A stretch of DNA of 64,000 nucleotides from Nodosilinea nodulosa PCC 7104 (GCF_000309385.1 NZ_JH976537.1:3556612-3620611), one strand, 5' to 3'. Counted from the first letter of the stretch, positions 18,641 through 28,118 are shown. The notes: generated from the sequence alone by a model not told the origin. Numbers and translations: made by a program.

Positions 18641-19636
18641 TCATCGTCCCAGCTTCTTGCGCACTTTGGCGGCGGTGCGCTGTAACCAGAGACCGGCCAA
18701 GCGAGGTTTAGTGAGGTCGGGGATATCGGCGCTGTGCTTGGCGCGGTAATCAAAAAAGTGGTTGATTTCGGTCAGGATCACCGCCAGCCGGGGCAGCAGG
18801 GCAGCGGCACGGTAGGGTTCGAGATCGGCTGGGGACATGGCCAGGGGGTTGGTGGTTTGCAGGGCGGCGAGAATGCGATCGCAGTCGTACCCCGCTGAAT
18901 AAACCCCAACCTTGTAGCAGTTAAACCCCGGATCTAAATAGTCCGCCAGCGCCCCGTTGACGCTGGTAAACACCTGGCAGCCGCAGGCCATTGCCTCCAT
19001 GGGCGGCAGGCCAAACCCCTCGCTCACGCGGCTCAGCGCCCAGTACTCTGCGGAGTCGTAGAGAAAGATTTTGCTGCGGTTGAACAAAATCGACAGATCA
19101 TCGACAAACCCGGTCAGAGTCACCACGTTGCAGCAGGGCTCCAGGGCCGGTACAAGCTGGTTCAGCAGATAGCTCGACGACTTGCGCACCTGCACCAGCA
19201 CGTCGATATCCCTAGGCTGCTGCCGGTTGGTAAACTCGGGTGAAATGTGATTGGGCAGGTGAAATATCAATCCACTGGGCCGCTTCTGGCCCCAGTAGCC
19301 CATCGAGTTGCGGCTGACCGTGATAATCGGAATATCACCCGGCAGGCTAAACCCGTAGCCGCTGCTGTGGGCGTGATAGACCACCGGGTAGCCCCGCAGC
19401 CGCTTGACCAAACGGGGGATGTGAAAGCCCCAGCTGATCACAAAAATGCTGTTGTCCAGGTTGGCCTGCTGGAGCAAGTCATCTAAAAAGAGGGTGTCGG
19501 GTTCGCGCTGGTCGTAGGTGACCACTTCGGCAGAGCAAATCTGCTGGGCCAGTCTCAGGGTCTTGAGTTCGGCAAACAGCCCGCCGCAGTGGAAACGCTT
19601 GCCGGTGCCAGGGACCAGAAAATAGAGGTGACGCAT
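18641..19636 (-). CDS. Glycosyltransferase, GT4-like
   Basis: A 331-aa protein with a GT-B fold signature: an N-terminal sensing half (VVYHAHSSGYG) and a C-terminal nucleotide-sugar half. That half ends in the GT4-type motif SEGFGLPPMEAMACGCQVFTS with its conserved Glu residues. It probably adds a sugar to a surface polysaccharide, lipid or protein; donor and acceptor are unknown. It stands alone, not in a polysaccharide cluster. The next gene upstream on this strand is the LysR regulator, 34 bases away. Confidence 0.82.
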   Translation of the reverse strand: MRHLYFLVPGTGKRFHCGGLFAELKTLRLAQQICSAEVVTYDQREPDTLFLDDLLQQANLDNSIFVISWGFHIPRLVKRLRGYPVVYHAHSSGYGFSLPGDIPIITVSRNSMGYWGQKRPSGLIFHLPNHISPEFTNRQQPRDIDVLVQVRKSSSYLLNQLVPALEPCCNVVTLTGFVDDLSILFNRSKIFLYDSAEYWALSRVSEGFGLPPMEAMACGCQVFTSVNGALADYLDPGFNCYKVGVYSAGYDCDRILAALQTTNPLAMSPADLEPYRAAALLPRLAVILTEINHFFDYRAKHSADIPDLTKPRLAGLWLQRTAAKVRKKLGR

Positions 19637-19670
19637 CGATGTAACCCTGGATGATTAAAGTCCTGGAATT

Positions 19671-20576
19671 CTAAACGGCTTTGGCGCAGCTAAACTCACC
19701 CACCTCCCGCAGAGCGTCTAAAAAGGCGTAGAGCGCTGGGGTGTGCAGGGCGTCTTTGAGAATGGTGGCCCCGATTGGGCGGGAGATCGGGAACGGTAGC
19801 GAGCAGATCTGCACCTCAGGCGGCACTGGCTGGGCGGCCAGACGAGGCAGAATGGCGAGGCCCAATCCCTGCTGCACCATCGCTACCATGGAGGAGTCGT
19901 GGCGAATGCAGTAGGCAATCTCCAACGGATGTTCTTGAGCACCCAGCACGGTGCGAATGCGCAGGCCGCAGCTGCTGTGGCTGGAGCCGATGATCGGCAT
20001 TTTGCGCATCTCATCGACGCTGAGGGTGCCGGTGATGGGGCGATAGCTGGGAGGCAGCAGGGCCACGTAGTCGTCATCAAAAATCGGCAGGGTTTCTACA
20101 TCGTCGCCGTCGATGGTTTCGGCGACGCAGAGGTCAACTTTGCCTTTGACCAGGGCCTGCTTGAGCTGGTGCAGCTCATCCATTTCGTGGACGCTGATGG
20201 CGATCGCCGGATACCGACGGTGCAGCCGCGCGATCGCCCCCGGCAGCACGTGGGTCGCCACGCTGCGAAAGGAGGCAATCCGCAGGGTGCCCCCCTGCAC
20301 CCCGCGAGCCTGGTTGGCCTCGCTGGCAATGGTGTCGAGCAGGCCCAGCATGGCGCGGGCGTGGGCGGTAATGCGATCGCCCACCGGGGTCAGCCGCGCC
20401 CCGTGGCGACCGCGCTGCAGGAGGGTAATGCCCAGCTCGTCTTCCAGGGTGGCGATGGCGTGGCTGACGGTGGACTGGGTGACATCGAGCTGAAGGGCGG
20501 CTTCGCTGAAGTTGCCGCAGTCTGCGATCGCCACCAGCGCGCGTAGCTGAGAAAGCTTGATTTTGCTGAGGTTCAT
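19671..20576 (-). CDS. LysR-family transcriptional regulator
   Basis: A 301-aa regulator. The N-terminal winged HTH (residues about 6-65, LRALVAIADCGNFSEAALQLDVTQSTVSHAI) is followed by the typical LysR effector-binding domain of two alpha/beta lobes. I cannot place it confidently among RbcR, NdhR, CmpR or CysR types. The downstream glycosyltransferase gene on the same strand is a possible co-transcript. No gene is divergently placed close to its start. Confidence 0.92.
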   Translation of the reverse strand: MNLSKIKLSQLRALVAIADCGNFSEAALQLDVTQSTVSHAIATLEDELGITLLQRGRHGARLTPVGDRITAHARAMLGLLDTIASEANQARGVQGGTLRIASFRSVATHVLPGAIARLHRRYPAIAISVHEMDELHQLKQALVKGKVDLCVAETIDGDDVETLPIFDDDYVALLPPSYRPITGTLSVDEMRKMPIIGSSHSSCGLRIRTVLGAQEHPLEIAYCIRHDSSMVAMVQQGLGLAILPRLAAQPVPPEVQICSLPFPISRPIGATILKDALHTPALYAFLDALREVGEFSCAKAV

Positions 20577-20888
20577 CGCTATTACAACCCCCTAAATGCT
20601 GATTTCAAGGCTAAGGGCTGAGGCCATAGCTAGCCTATCGATTTTTTGCATAGAACCCATTCACGTCATGCTTTGTTACATTTCTGCGGCTCGCGTAGAT
20701 TGTGTATATCGACGAAAGCAGCCCAGCAATCACTGCTCCACAGCAAGGGTTCACAAACCCGCTAATCAGCTTCAGCACTGTCATGCGTTACGGCTCGGCA
20801 AGGTCCCTCAAGGGTCCACTGAGTTTGCTGCCTCAGCGTCGTCTGCTTCAACTCTGGAGCAATATTTTAACCCTAGGGAGGCAATGCC
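20577..20888. other. Intergenic region between LysR gene and small protein gene
   Basis: About 310 bases with no family-like coding frame. It should hold both divergent promoters. A GGGAGG ribosome-binding site lies at its right end (20877-20882), a few bases before the ATG at 20889. Confidence 0.45.
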
Positions 20889-21212
20889 ATGGACACTACC
20901 CGCAATCCCAACCGCGATCTGCAACAGCAGCGTCAGCGCCTAGAAGCCCTGGTGCAACCCACCCTAGGCGCTCGTATCGATTCCAGTCCCAGTCACAACG
21001 GCCCCATCTACAGCGGTCTAGGACGGGCCATCAAACAATTAGGAGATAAAACCATGAGATTCTTTACCGGTCAAAACGAACTTCGCATTTGGCAGCGCAG
21101 CCGCAACGGTCAACCGCTCTGGTTTGCCCACGACCCGGTGACTAACCGCACTCGCTCGTTTTACTCCGAGCAAGACGTGCGCACCTGGCTCGACCAGCGC
21201 TACTACGAATAG
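20889..21212 (+). CDS. Small conserved hypothetical protein
   Basis: A 107-aa protein preceded by a good GGGAGG ribosome-binding site. The N-terminal half is polar and Gln-rich (RDLQQQRQRLEALVQ). The C-terminal 45 residues form a compact unit (LRIWQRSRNGQPLWFAHDP, then TRSFYSEQDVRTWLDQRYYE) that looks like a small beta-beta-alpha fold with many aromatics. I recognise no family with a known role. Internal ATG at 21054 (MRFFTGQNEL) could give a shorter product. Confidence 0.6.
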   Translation: MDTTRNPNRDLQQQRQRLEALVQPTLGARIDSSPSHNGPIYSGLGRAIKQLGDKTMRFFTGQNELRIWQRSRNGQPLWFAHDPVTNRTRSFYSEQDVRTWLDQRYYE

Positions 21213-21460
21213 GTTGGGCTGGCGCTTGCGATCGCTGCGCACAGCATGAACCACAGCGATCGTGAACAGATTCTTTCCACACCCCAGGGCAGCAGGTCAA
21301 ACTTGCTGCCCTTTTTACGAACATTTTTGAGCTCAACCCTGAGCCTGAATGGCAGAATCTCGAATGAAACCAGGTCTTCAGGCGGGGTAAACGGCGTCTG
21401 CCCCGACCAGTCGGGGGTTGTGCAACCAAGACTCGGGACTGGTTCTGCCCCAAACACCCC

Positions 21461-22954
21461 CTAAGCGAAATCGTGGGCAAGAATGGCCTGACCGCGGCGG
21501 TAAAGCTCTTCGGCGTAGCCCGTCCAGGTGCCCTGACCCCAGTAGCGAAAGCAGCTAGTTTGCAGCAGCAGGTTGTGAATCAGGGCGTTGCGGTAGCGAT
21601 ACTGCCGCTCTAGCGTATCGCCCTGCTCGCTCTGGCGCTGCATAGTCTGGTGAAACTGGGCGCTCAGGCGCTGCATCGGGTCGAGCACGTTGTCGTAGCC
21701 CTGCACCCAGCTGCGATCGCCCGTCCAGGAGCCACCCTCCATCGAGAAGCTCTGGTCTTCGGCGTGGATGGAGGCGATCGCATTCGCCACCGCCTCGGTT
21801 CCGGTCGCATCCCCCATCGCTGCCCACAGTCGGCTCTGCCCCACCGCCTGACAGGTGGGGAATGTCTCCGGCCTGCACCCCGCCGCCGCCAGCAGCTCCA
21901 GGTATTCGGTGCCGTTAAAGCCCACGACACCCCGCTGGCCGCCGCCCTGGTCGCGCATTTCGTACCACGATCGCATGAAGGCGCTGGGGAACTCGTTCAT
22001 CATCACGCCGCCGTTTTCGCCGTCGCTGATCTGGCTGACCAGCGGCGGCACGGCGGCATCGCCAAGGACAACTTTGCCCAGGGTTTTGGCTTCCCAGTAG
22101 GGCTGCATTTGGCCCACCAGCTTGGTGTCAGAGCCCTGGGTTTTGACCAGCACCACGATCTCTTCTACCTCGCCCTGAGAATTGCGGGCCACCAGGCGGT
22201 GGGGCAGGTGGGGCTGCGATAGCCCATGCCCCTCTAGCGATTCCACCGTGTGCTCCTGCACCAGCATCCAGCGGTAGCCGCAGTCTTTGAGCGTTTTGAC
22301 AAAGGCGTAGAGCACGTCGGGGTGGTTGGGCAGGTGCATCTCCGGCGGCGAAAAGCCCCGCACCCGAGCCAGGGCCTCGGGGCCAAACAGGGCGGCAAAG
22401 TGGTGCTGCCAGGCGCGAATGTGCAGCTTGAGATCGGGCACCGGAGTTGAAGGTACCACCGCATGGCCCCAGCAGGTGCCCAGCCACTCCACGTAGGGCT
22501 GGTAGGCGGAGTCGCAGGCCAAACGGCGCAGCTTGGCCAGAATATCCTGCCGGTCCATCTGCTGCAGGCCCCAGAGCAGAGTACCCGAGTAGTCGAGCAT
22601 GACCCGAGGGTTACAGCCCTGGCTCACCAGCTCGGGGATGAAATCACCCAGGCGAGCGTAGCAGTAGGCAAAGGTGCCCGCGTTGTGGTTGTCCCCCTCG
22701 TAGGGATGCTCAAACATGTACTGGAGATGGTTAATCACCTCGCCCGTGGCCCCAGCGGGAATGCTGGGCTGGTGCATGTGCAGGGCGATCGCGAAGCCCG
22801 CCGAAATATCGGCCAAATTCAGGTTGGTGTGGTTCAGAAATACCGGCTCACCGCTGGCCATGACCGCCGCGACATCGGCCTCTCGACCCGACAGGGGAGG
22901 TAGTCCTTCTTCTAGGGCGGGCCAGTCCATGGGAGAGAGTACAGCACCGGTCAT
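21461..22954 (-). CDS. Glycoside hydrolase family 57-like protein
   Basis: A 497-aa protein with the GH57 opening (ALHMHQP near the N-terminus), the WGHAVVPSTP segment and EMHLPN, consistent with the GH57 (beta/alpha)7 fold. GH57 enzymes act on alpha-glucans (amylases, branching enzymes, transferases), so a role in glycogen metabolism is possible, but the specificity is open. I start at the ATG at 22954, with GGAGG five bases upstream. Cyanobacterial proteins of this type are often unlinked to glg genes, as here. Confidence 0.82.
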   Translation of the reverse strand: MTGAVLSPMDWPALEEGLPPLSGREADVAAVMASGEPVFLNHTNLNLADISAGFAIALHMHQPSIPAGATGEVINHLQYMFEHPYEGDNHNAGTFAYCYARLGDFIPELVSQGCNPRVMLDYSGTLLWGLQQMDRQDILAKLRRLACDSAYQPYVEWLGTCWGHAVVPSTPVPDLKLHIRAWQHHFAALFGPEALARVRGFSPPEMHLPNHPDVLYAFVKTLKDCGYRWMLVQEHTVESLEGHGLSQPHLPHRLVARNSQGEVEEIVVLVKTQGSDTKLVGQMQPYWEAKTLGKVVLGDAAVPPLVSQISDGENGGVMMNEFPSAFMRSWYEMRDQGGGQRGVVGFNGTEYLELLAAAGCRPETFPTCQAVGQSRLWAAMGDATGTEAVANAIASIHAEDQSFSMEGGSWTGDRSWVQGYDNVLDPMQRLSAQFHQTMQRQSEQGDTLERQYRYRNALIHNLLLQTSCFRYWGQGTWTGYAEELYRRGQAILAHDFA

Positions 22955-23291
22955 AGGAACCTCCGAGCATGGCACCACCGACTGCCGCCGGGGAAACCTG
23001 TGGTCACTATTTAGTGTTGCACTGACGAGAAGAGTTAACCACGGCTAGTAACATTTCGTGGTCTGCAAGATCGCCCAGGCATACACCCGATGCTCGCGGC
23101 TAGCCACAGCAATAAAGCAGCTTCTGCAAAAGAGGACATCTCCAGATGGGGGCGCAGGGCCTGCGCCTTGGAGGAGAAACAAAATGCCCAGGTCTTTTCG
23201 TCGTCAGAATTGGCTTTGATAACGTTGGTCACCGTCTCGGAGGGAGGCGATCGCTATGCCATCCAAGATTTCTGTCCAAGCCATAAATTGG
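22955..23291. other. Intergenic region
   Basis: About 335 bases between the start of the GH57 gene and the end of the phasin-like gene. An open frame on the plus strand across 23090-23455 runs over the phasin-like gene and has no family character. I see no RNA gene, hairpin terminator or repeat. Confidence 0.4.
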
Positions 23292-23615
23292 CTATTTCCA
23301 GGCGCGGTTTTCCAGGTCGCGCACCTGGCGCTCCAGGCGATCGAGGCGGCCGCGCAGCTCATCCATTTCGGCCTGGCGGGGTACACCCAGATCTTGCAGC
23401 GTATTGCGAAACAGCCGCTGAAACTGATCTTCTAGTGCTCCATTGCCCTCGTTGAGCTGGGCCATCACTTCATCTACCAGAGTTCTGGCCTGCTCGGGGT
23501 TAAACTTGCCTTCCCGCACCCATTCTTCGGTCACGACCTTGACCCGCTCGGCTACCAGGGAAGTTGTTCCCACGCCAATCATCAGCAACTGACGCAACAG
23601 ATTATTGGTATCCAT
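23292..23615 (-). CDS. Phasin-like coiled-coil protein
   Basis: A 107-aa helical protein. The first half (LLRQLLMIGVGTTSLVAERV) is amphipathic, and the last 35 residues form a clear heptad coiled coil (ELRGRLDRLERQVRDLENR). This matches small PHA-granule-associated (phasin-like) proteins found in many cyanobacteria, including those without PHA synthase nearby. No PHA gene is adjacent. A granule or membrane-surface role is inferred from the family only. Confidence 0.7.
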   Translation of the reverse strand: MDTNNLLRQLLMIGVGTTSLVAERVKVVTEEWVREGKFNPEQARTLVDEVMAQLNEGNGALEDQFQRLFRNTLQDLGVPRQAEMDELRGRLDRLERQVRDLENRAWK

Positions 23616-23783
23616 TCATGTCTCCTTATGGTGTGCGGGGCTCGGTCTGACGAGGCTTGGCCTGGTAGACAGGTCAAAGGCTGCTCAGCGACTTTTTGGC
23701 CACTCGTCTATTTTGTCAGAGATTCCCTAGGCCCAGAGCATTGCCAGAGTATTGAAAGCCGAACCCAGCGCGGCGGGTAGCCC

Positions 23784-24497
23784 TCAGCGGCTCGTCAGCT
23801 CATCTACCTTGGCCCGCACTGCCTGAATGTCCTGCCACATCAGCCATTTGGGGCTGCCCTTGTCGCGCGACGGGTTGCGCAGCAGGTAGGCAGGGTGAAA
23901 GATCGGCATGCACAGGCGACCGTCCCACTCCATCCACTGGCCGCGAACTTTGCTAATGCCCGACTTAACCCCCAGAATTCCCTTGAGCGCCGTAGCCCCG
24001 GTGAGCAAAATGATTTTGGGATCGACCAGGCGAATTTGCTCTAGCAAATAGCCTTTGCAGGCGGCCACCTCCGCAGCGGTGGGCACGCGGTTGTCGGGCG
24101 GGCGACATTTGACGATATTGCAGATGTACACGTCGGTTTCGGTGTTAAACCGCACCGACTCCAAAATTTTCTCCAGCAGCTGACCCGACTTGCCCACAAA
24201 GGGTAGCCCCTGCTCATCCTCCTGCTGCCCAGGCCCTTCGCCGATAATCAGCACCGGGGCGCTGGGGCTGCCTCGGCTGACTACGACATTGGTACGGGTG
24301 GGGGCCAGAGTACAGCGCTGGCAAGAGCGGCAGTGGGTGCCCAGGATCTCTAGATTGGGGTAAATTCCCGGCGGAATCGGCACCGCCCCGCTGGTGGGGA
24401 TGGCCTCAAAATCGACGCTGCTGGGGTCTGCACCGGCCTTGTCTGCGATGCCATCGGCGGCACCAGCATTGAATAGACTAAATTGCTCGTCGGCCAT
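23784..24497 (-). CDS. Type-4 uracil-DNA glycosylase (Fe-S, UdgA family)
   Basis: This enzyme removes uracil from DNA after cytosine deamination. In the 237-aa protein the 4Fe-4S ligands are most likely C59, C62, C131 and C147 (CxxC, then VKCRPP and AACKGYL). The catalytic motif GEGPGQQED starts at residue 87 and the second motif HPAYLLRNP is near the C-terminus. The first 50 residues are a non-conserved extension. It is divergent from the S1 gene by about 145 bases. Confidence 0.93.
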   Translation of the reverse strand: MADEQFSLFNAGAADGIADKAGADPSSVDFEAIPTSGAVPIPPGIYPNLEILGTHCRSCQRCTLAPTRTNVVVSRGSPSAPVLIIGEGPGQQEDEQGLPFVGKSGQLLEKILESVRFNTETDVYICNIVKCRPPDNRVPTAAEVAACKGYLLEQIRLVDPKIILLTGATALKGILGVKSGISKVRGQWMEWDGRLCMPIFHPAYLLRNPSRDKGSPKWLMWQDIQAVRAKVDELTSR

Positions 24498-24643
24498 CGG
24501 CTCTGGGGGCTATATCGTTGTCTCGGCATCATTGTAAAGGGTCTCGGGCCGCCCTGCCGCGTCTATGGCTCAGCGGCAGCCCAGGTTGGCGTTGTATAGT
24601 AGAAAGCTAGTCGAATTCTGTTTGTTGTCCAGGAGCCTCAGCC

Positions 24644-25522
24644 TTGACTTTTTCCGCCGAAGATTTTGCCAAAGCCCTTGAGGCGCACGACTACGATTTT
24701 CAGGTGGGCAGCACCGTGCGGGGTACCGTGATTTCCTGTGCTAACGACGGAGCCACGGTCGATATTGGCGGTAAGTCATCGGCCTTTTTGCCCATTCGTG
24801 AAGCGGCGGTGCGGGCCATCAACTCCTTTGAAGGGGTGCTGGAACCCGGCGTTGAATACTCGTTTCAGGTGATTCGCGACCAGGATGCCGACGGTCAGGT
24901 GCTGCTGTCGATTCGTAAGCTCCAGCTCAAGCAGCTGTGGGACAAGCTGGCCCAGCAGGCCGAAGCCAGCGAGGTGCTAGAGGTCAAAGTGACTGGCTAC
25001 AACAAAGGCGGGGTGACGGTCGATGTGGAAGGGCTGCGGGGCTTTGTGCCGCGATCGCACCTGGGCCGCACCTATGAAAACCTTGAAGATGCCGTGGGCC
25101 AGCGCCTCACCGTGGGGTTTCTGGAAGTCAACCCCGCCGCCAACAAGCTGGTCATGTCGGCCCGCCTTGCCGCCCGCAGCCAGGTGATGAGCACCCTGGA
25201 GCTGGGCCAGTTGATCGACGGCACTGTAGCCAGCCTCAAGCCCTTCGGCGCGTTTATCGAGTTCGACGGCATTAGCGGTCTGCTGCACATCAAGCAAATC
25301 AGCAAAAACTACGTCGAGTCGCTGCCGTCAGTGCTGAAGGTGGGTCAGCCGATCAAGGCGGTGGTGGTGGCCCTCGACCCCGAGCGCAACCGCATTTCTC
25401 TCTCGACCAAGGTGCTCGAAAAGTACCCCGGCGAGCTGATCAAAGAGTCTGAGGCCGTGTTTGCCGACGCCGAAAACCGCCTGGGCGACATTAGCCGCAT
25501 GCTCGGCGACAGCGAGGCCTAG
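24644..25522 (+). CDS. Short ribosomal protein S1 homologue (three S1 domains)
   Basis: A 292-aa RNA-binding protein with three S1 OB-fold repeats (about residues 19-88, 105-175 and 188-258), each with the TVDIGGKSSAF or FGAFIEFDG type signature. Cyanobacterial S1 proteins are shorter than the six-domain E. coli form, so it may be one of two S1 paralogues. The start is TTG, with AGGAG eight bases upstream; there is no in-frame ATG near. The Tab2 gene starts 5 bases after its stop, so the two are surely co-transcribed. Confidence 0.92.
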   Translation: MTFSAEDFAKALEAHDYDFQVGSTVRGTVISCANDGATVDIGGKSSAFLPIREAAVRAINSFEGVLEPGVEYSFQVIRDQDADGQVLLSIRKLQLKQLWDKLAQQAEASEVLEVKVTGYNKGGVTVDVEGLRGFVPRSHLGRTYENLEDAVGQRLTVGFLEVNPAANKLVMSARLAARSQVMSTLELGQLIDGTVASLKPFGAFIEFDGISGLLHIKQISKNYVESLPSVLKVGQPIKAVVVALDPERNRISLSTKVLEKYPGELIKESEAVFADAENRLGDISRMLGDSEA

Positions 25523-25527
25523 GCACT

Positions 25528-26403
25528 ATGGGCACTGTGTGGGAACTCGACTTTTACTCCCGGCCCGTGCTGGATGAGAACGATAAGAAACTCTGGGAAG
25601 TGCTGCTCTGCGAGGGCCTGGTCGATAGCCAGACCGACAGCGCTGACACCTTTCGCTACAGCAAGTTTTTGCCCAGCAGCGAGGTTAACTCGATCGCGCT
25701 CAATGGGGCGATCGACGAGGCGATCGCCGCCGCCCAGGCCCAGGGCATTGCTCCCCCCAGCCGGATTCGATACTTCCGCTACCAGATGCAAAACATGATT
25801 TTGCGGGCCTGCGACGAAGCGGGCATTCCGGCCCGGCCCAGCCGTCGCACCCTGGCATTGCAGGGGTGGCTGCGCGATCGCACCCAGACCGTCTATCCCC
25901 ATATGGAGGGCTATGCCAGCGCGCCTTCTCCCTCGGTGGCTGCCCCGCCCCCCAGTCCTCAGCCCTTACCCGATGCTCTGCTGGGCCAGCGGTGGGCCTT
26001 TGTCAGCCTGGAGGCCGCCGCTTTTTCCGACCTGCCCGAATGGGATATCGGCTTTGGCGAAACCTTTCCCCTGGCGATGGCCGAGCTGGCCCCCAATACC
26101 CCCATCCCCGGCCTGCTGATTTTTTCCCCCCGGGCCACGGCGCTAGCCGCCTGGATGTCGGGACTGGAGCTGGCCTATTGGCGCATTGAGGCGGGCAAAA
26201 ACCCTGCGATCGTGCTTGAAACCGGCGCTTCCGACAGCTGGATTTTGGCTGGATTGACCAACGCCACATTGCTCTCCGAGGCCCAGGCCTTTGAGGCCGC
26301 TAAGGCCAAAGCCAACCAGGTCCACTTCATCGGCATCCAGGCCAGCCCCGAGAGCGAATCCTTTGCCGGGTTCTGGCTGCTGCAAGAGCTGCTGCTGGGG
26401 TGA
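25528..26403 (+). CDS. Tab2/Atab2 family RNA-binding protein
   Basis: A 291-aa member of the Tab2/Atab2 family, seen as TVWELDFYSRPVLDENDKKLWE at the start and RYFRYQMQNMI in the middle. In Chlamydomonas and Arabidopsis the proteins are needed for translation of photosystem I (psaB) and other thylakoid mRNAs. A cyanobacterial role in photosystem mRNA translation is an extrapolation. A proline-rich linker (residues about 130-152) separates two globular parts. It is coupled to the S1 gene upstream. Confidence 0.93.
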   Translation: MGTVWELDFYSRPVLDENDKKLWEVLLCEGLVDSQTDSADTFRYSKFLPSSEVNSIALNGAIDEAIAAAQAQGIAPPSRIRYFRYQMQNMILRACDEAGIPARPSRRTLALQGWLRDRTQTVYPHMEGYASAPSPSVAAPPPSPQPLPDALLGQRWAFVSLEAAAFSDLPEWDIGFGETFPLAMAELAPNTPIPGLLIFSPRATALAAWMSGLELAYWRIEAGKNPAIVLETGASDSWILAGLTNATLLSEAQAFEAAKAKANQVHFIGIQASPESESFAGFWLLQELLLG

Positions 26404-26436
26404 GAAGATGGCATCCACCAAGGTCACTCGCCTGTC

Positions 26437-26469
26437 AGATCGCCGGTTTCTTCAAGAAACCGGCGATCT
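26437..26469. repeat. 33-bp near-perfect palindrome
   Basis: Two 16-base arms (AGATCGCCGGTTTCTT and its exact complement) are separated by one base, so the structure extrudes as a stem of about 14 pairs with a TTCAA loop. It lies between the Tab2 stop and the ABC permease start. No T-run follows on either side, so it is a poor intrinsic terminator. It may be a dispersed palindrome (REP-like) or a processing or regulatory hairpin; only one copy was seen in the window. Confidence 0.75.
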
Positions 26470-26496
26470 AGTCTTGCCTCATTGGAGAGACGAGTG

Positions 26497-27363
26497 ATGC
26501 CAGAGACCAGGCTGCCAACCTTCTTTCATAGCTTTACAAAATGGCCCCACTGGCGCAACCTGGGCCTGTACGCGCTGCTGCTGGCGATCGCCCTGGCCAT
26601 GGTATTTCCGCTGCTGTGGCTGCTCAGCACCTCCTTCAAAGGCTCGACCGAGAATCTGCTGGCCAACCCGCCCCAGCTGCTGCCCCAGCAGCCCACCCTG
26701 GATAACTACCGGCAGGTGTGGCAGTCTAACCCCTTTGGGCAATACTTTCTCAACAGCACCGTGGTGGCGGTGCTGACGGTGGCGGCCAATCTGCTGCTGT
26801 GCTCCCTGGCCGCGTACCCGCTGGCGCGGCTGTCGTTTTTGGGTCGCGACACTCTGCTAGCGCTGATTGTGGCCACCATCATGATTCCGTTTCAGGTGGT
26901 GATGATTCCGCTATACATTTTGGCGGTCAACCTGGGGCTGCGCAACACCTACCTGGGGCTGGTGCTGCCCTACCTGGCCTCGGCCTTTGGCATTTTTCTG
27001 ATGCGCCAGGCCTTTCAGGGGGTGCCCAAGGAGCTGGAGGAGGCTGCCCGCATGGATGGCTGCTCTGACCTGGGAATCTGGTGGAATGTGATGCTGCCCG
27101 CCACCCGCCCGGCCCTGGTAACGCTGGGAATCTTTGTGTTTATTGGCACCTGGAGCGAATTTCTCTGGCCGCTGATTTTACTCGATCGCCCCGAGCGCTA
27201 CACCCTACCCCTGGGGGTGGCCCGGCTGGCGGGCAGCTTTTCGCTAGACTGGCGGCTGATCGCGGCGGGGTCGATTTTGTCGGTGCTGCCTGCCATTGTG
27301 GTTTTTGTGCTCTTGCAGCGCTACATCGTGCCTACGGAAACAGGCAGCGGCGTGAAGGGATAG
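26497..27363 (+). CDS. Sugar ABC transporter permease, MalG-type
   Basis: A 288-aa inner-membrane permease with six hydrophobic helices. The EAA loop (EELEEAARMDGCSDLGIWWN, then VMLPATRPAL) contacts the ATPase. The similarity is to carbohydrate uptake type-1 family members such as MalG/GgtD. The partner permease, substrate-binding protein and ATPase are not in the window, so the substrate is unknown. I start at the ATG at 26497, with GGAGAG six or seven bases upstream, rather than the TTG at 26482. Confidence 0.9.
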   Translation: MPETRLPTFFHSFTKWPHWRNLGLYALLLAIALAMVFPLLWLLSTSFKGSTENLLANPPQLLPQQPTLDNYRQVWQSNPFGQYFLNSTVVAVLTVAANLLLCSLAAYPLARLSFLGRDTLLALIVATIMIPFQVVMIPLYILAVNLGLRNTYLGLVLPYLASAFGIFLMRQAFQGVPKELEEAARMDGCSDLGIWWNVMLPATRPALVTLGIFVFIGTWSEFLWPLILLDRPERYTLPLGVARLAGSFSLDWRLIAAGSILSVLPAIVVFVLLQRYIVPTETGSGVKG

Positions 27364-27539
27364 GGGAGAAATTGTACGGCCATTGCCTTCCCGGCGGGCG
27401 ATCGCCAGAACAGGCCCAGCTTTATCAGTTCCTTAGATTAATCCCCTAGGTTGACATTGATGATTTATTCAAACATCGTTCCAGCCGAGTCGTTCCCACG
27501 GGCTACGGCTTTCCTTTTTGCAGTTAAATTCTACAAACC

Positions 27540-28118
27540 ATGAAAATGAAGACCCTGGCCACTGGCCTAATTGCCACCGCCGCCGCCATTGGCCTATCTG
27601 TGTCTGCGGCCTTTGCCCAGGTCGCCGAGGTGAATATCGATCTGCTCAACGTGCGCTCTGGCCCCGGCACTAGCTTTGCTGTTCGCGGCACCATACCGAT
27701 GGGTGCCCAGGCCAAGATTATTCAAACCCAGGGTGACTGGCTGTACATTGTCACTGGCCCGATCGAGGGCTGGGTCTATGCCCCCTACGTCACCATTTTG
27801 AATCAGCCAGGGCCGGGGGTTGACGCTCCGGTGACTACTGTTATGGTGTGCAACGGCACCAACCGCACCACCGCTCGCGTCTATCGCCAAAACGGCGAAC
27901 TCAAGCTGCGGGTGCATGATCGCCTCGATCACATCACCTGGCTCGACACTCCCGCCCGCATGGAAACTGGCGCTGGGGCAACCGCCTACGTCAATATCAA
28001 CGGTGAGCAAACCACTCGGGTTTTGCAGAGCCAAAGCTCGCCGACGAACTGCTCGATTCAAACCACCAACCGCCCTCTGGAGACTGGCGTGGTGACCGAA
28101 ATAGAGCAGCCCCAGTAG
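27540..28118 (+). CDS. Exported SH3 (SH3b) domain protein
   Basis: A 192-aa exported protein. The signal peptide (residues 1-26, ending in SAAFA) is followed by one bacterial SH3 domain (about residues 28-88, with LNVRSGPGTSF and GWVYAPYV). After that comes a beta-rich C-terminal part with two cysteines. SH3b domains often bind cell wall peptides. No catalytic domain is visible. The region downstream to the IS982 has no gene. Confidence 0.85.
   Translation: MKMKTLATGLIATAAAIGLSVSAAFAQVAEVNIDLLNVRSGPGTSFAVRGTIPMGAQAKIIQTQGDWLYIVTGPIEGWVYAPYVTILNQPGPGVDAPVTTVMVCNGTNRTTARVYRQNGELKLRVHDRLDHITWLDTPARMETGAGATAYVNINGEQTTRVLQSQSSPTNCSIQTTNRPLETGVVTEIEQPQ

Noticed and set aside
23090..23455. 121-codon frame on the plus strand
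   Set aside because: It runs antisense through the phasin-like gene and has no domain features.
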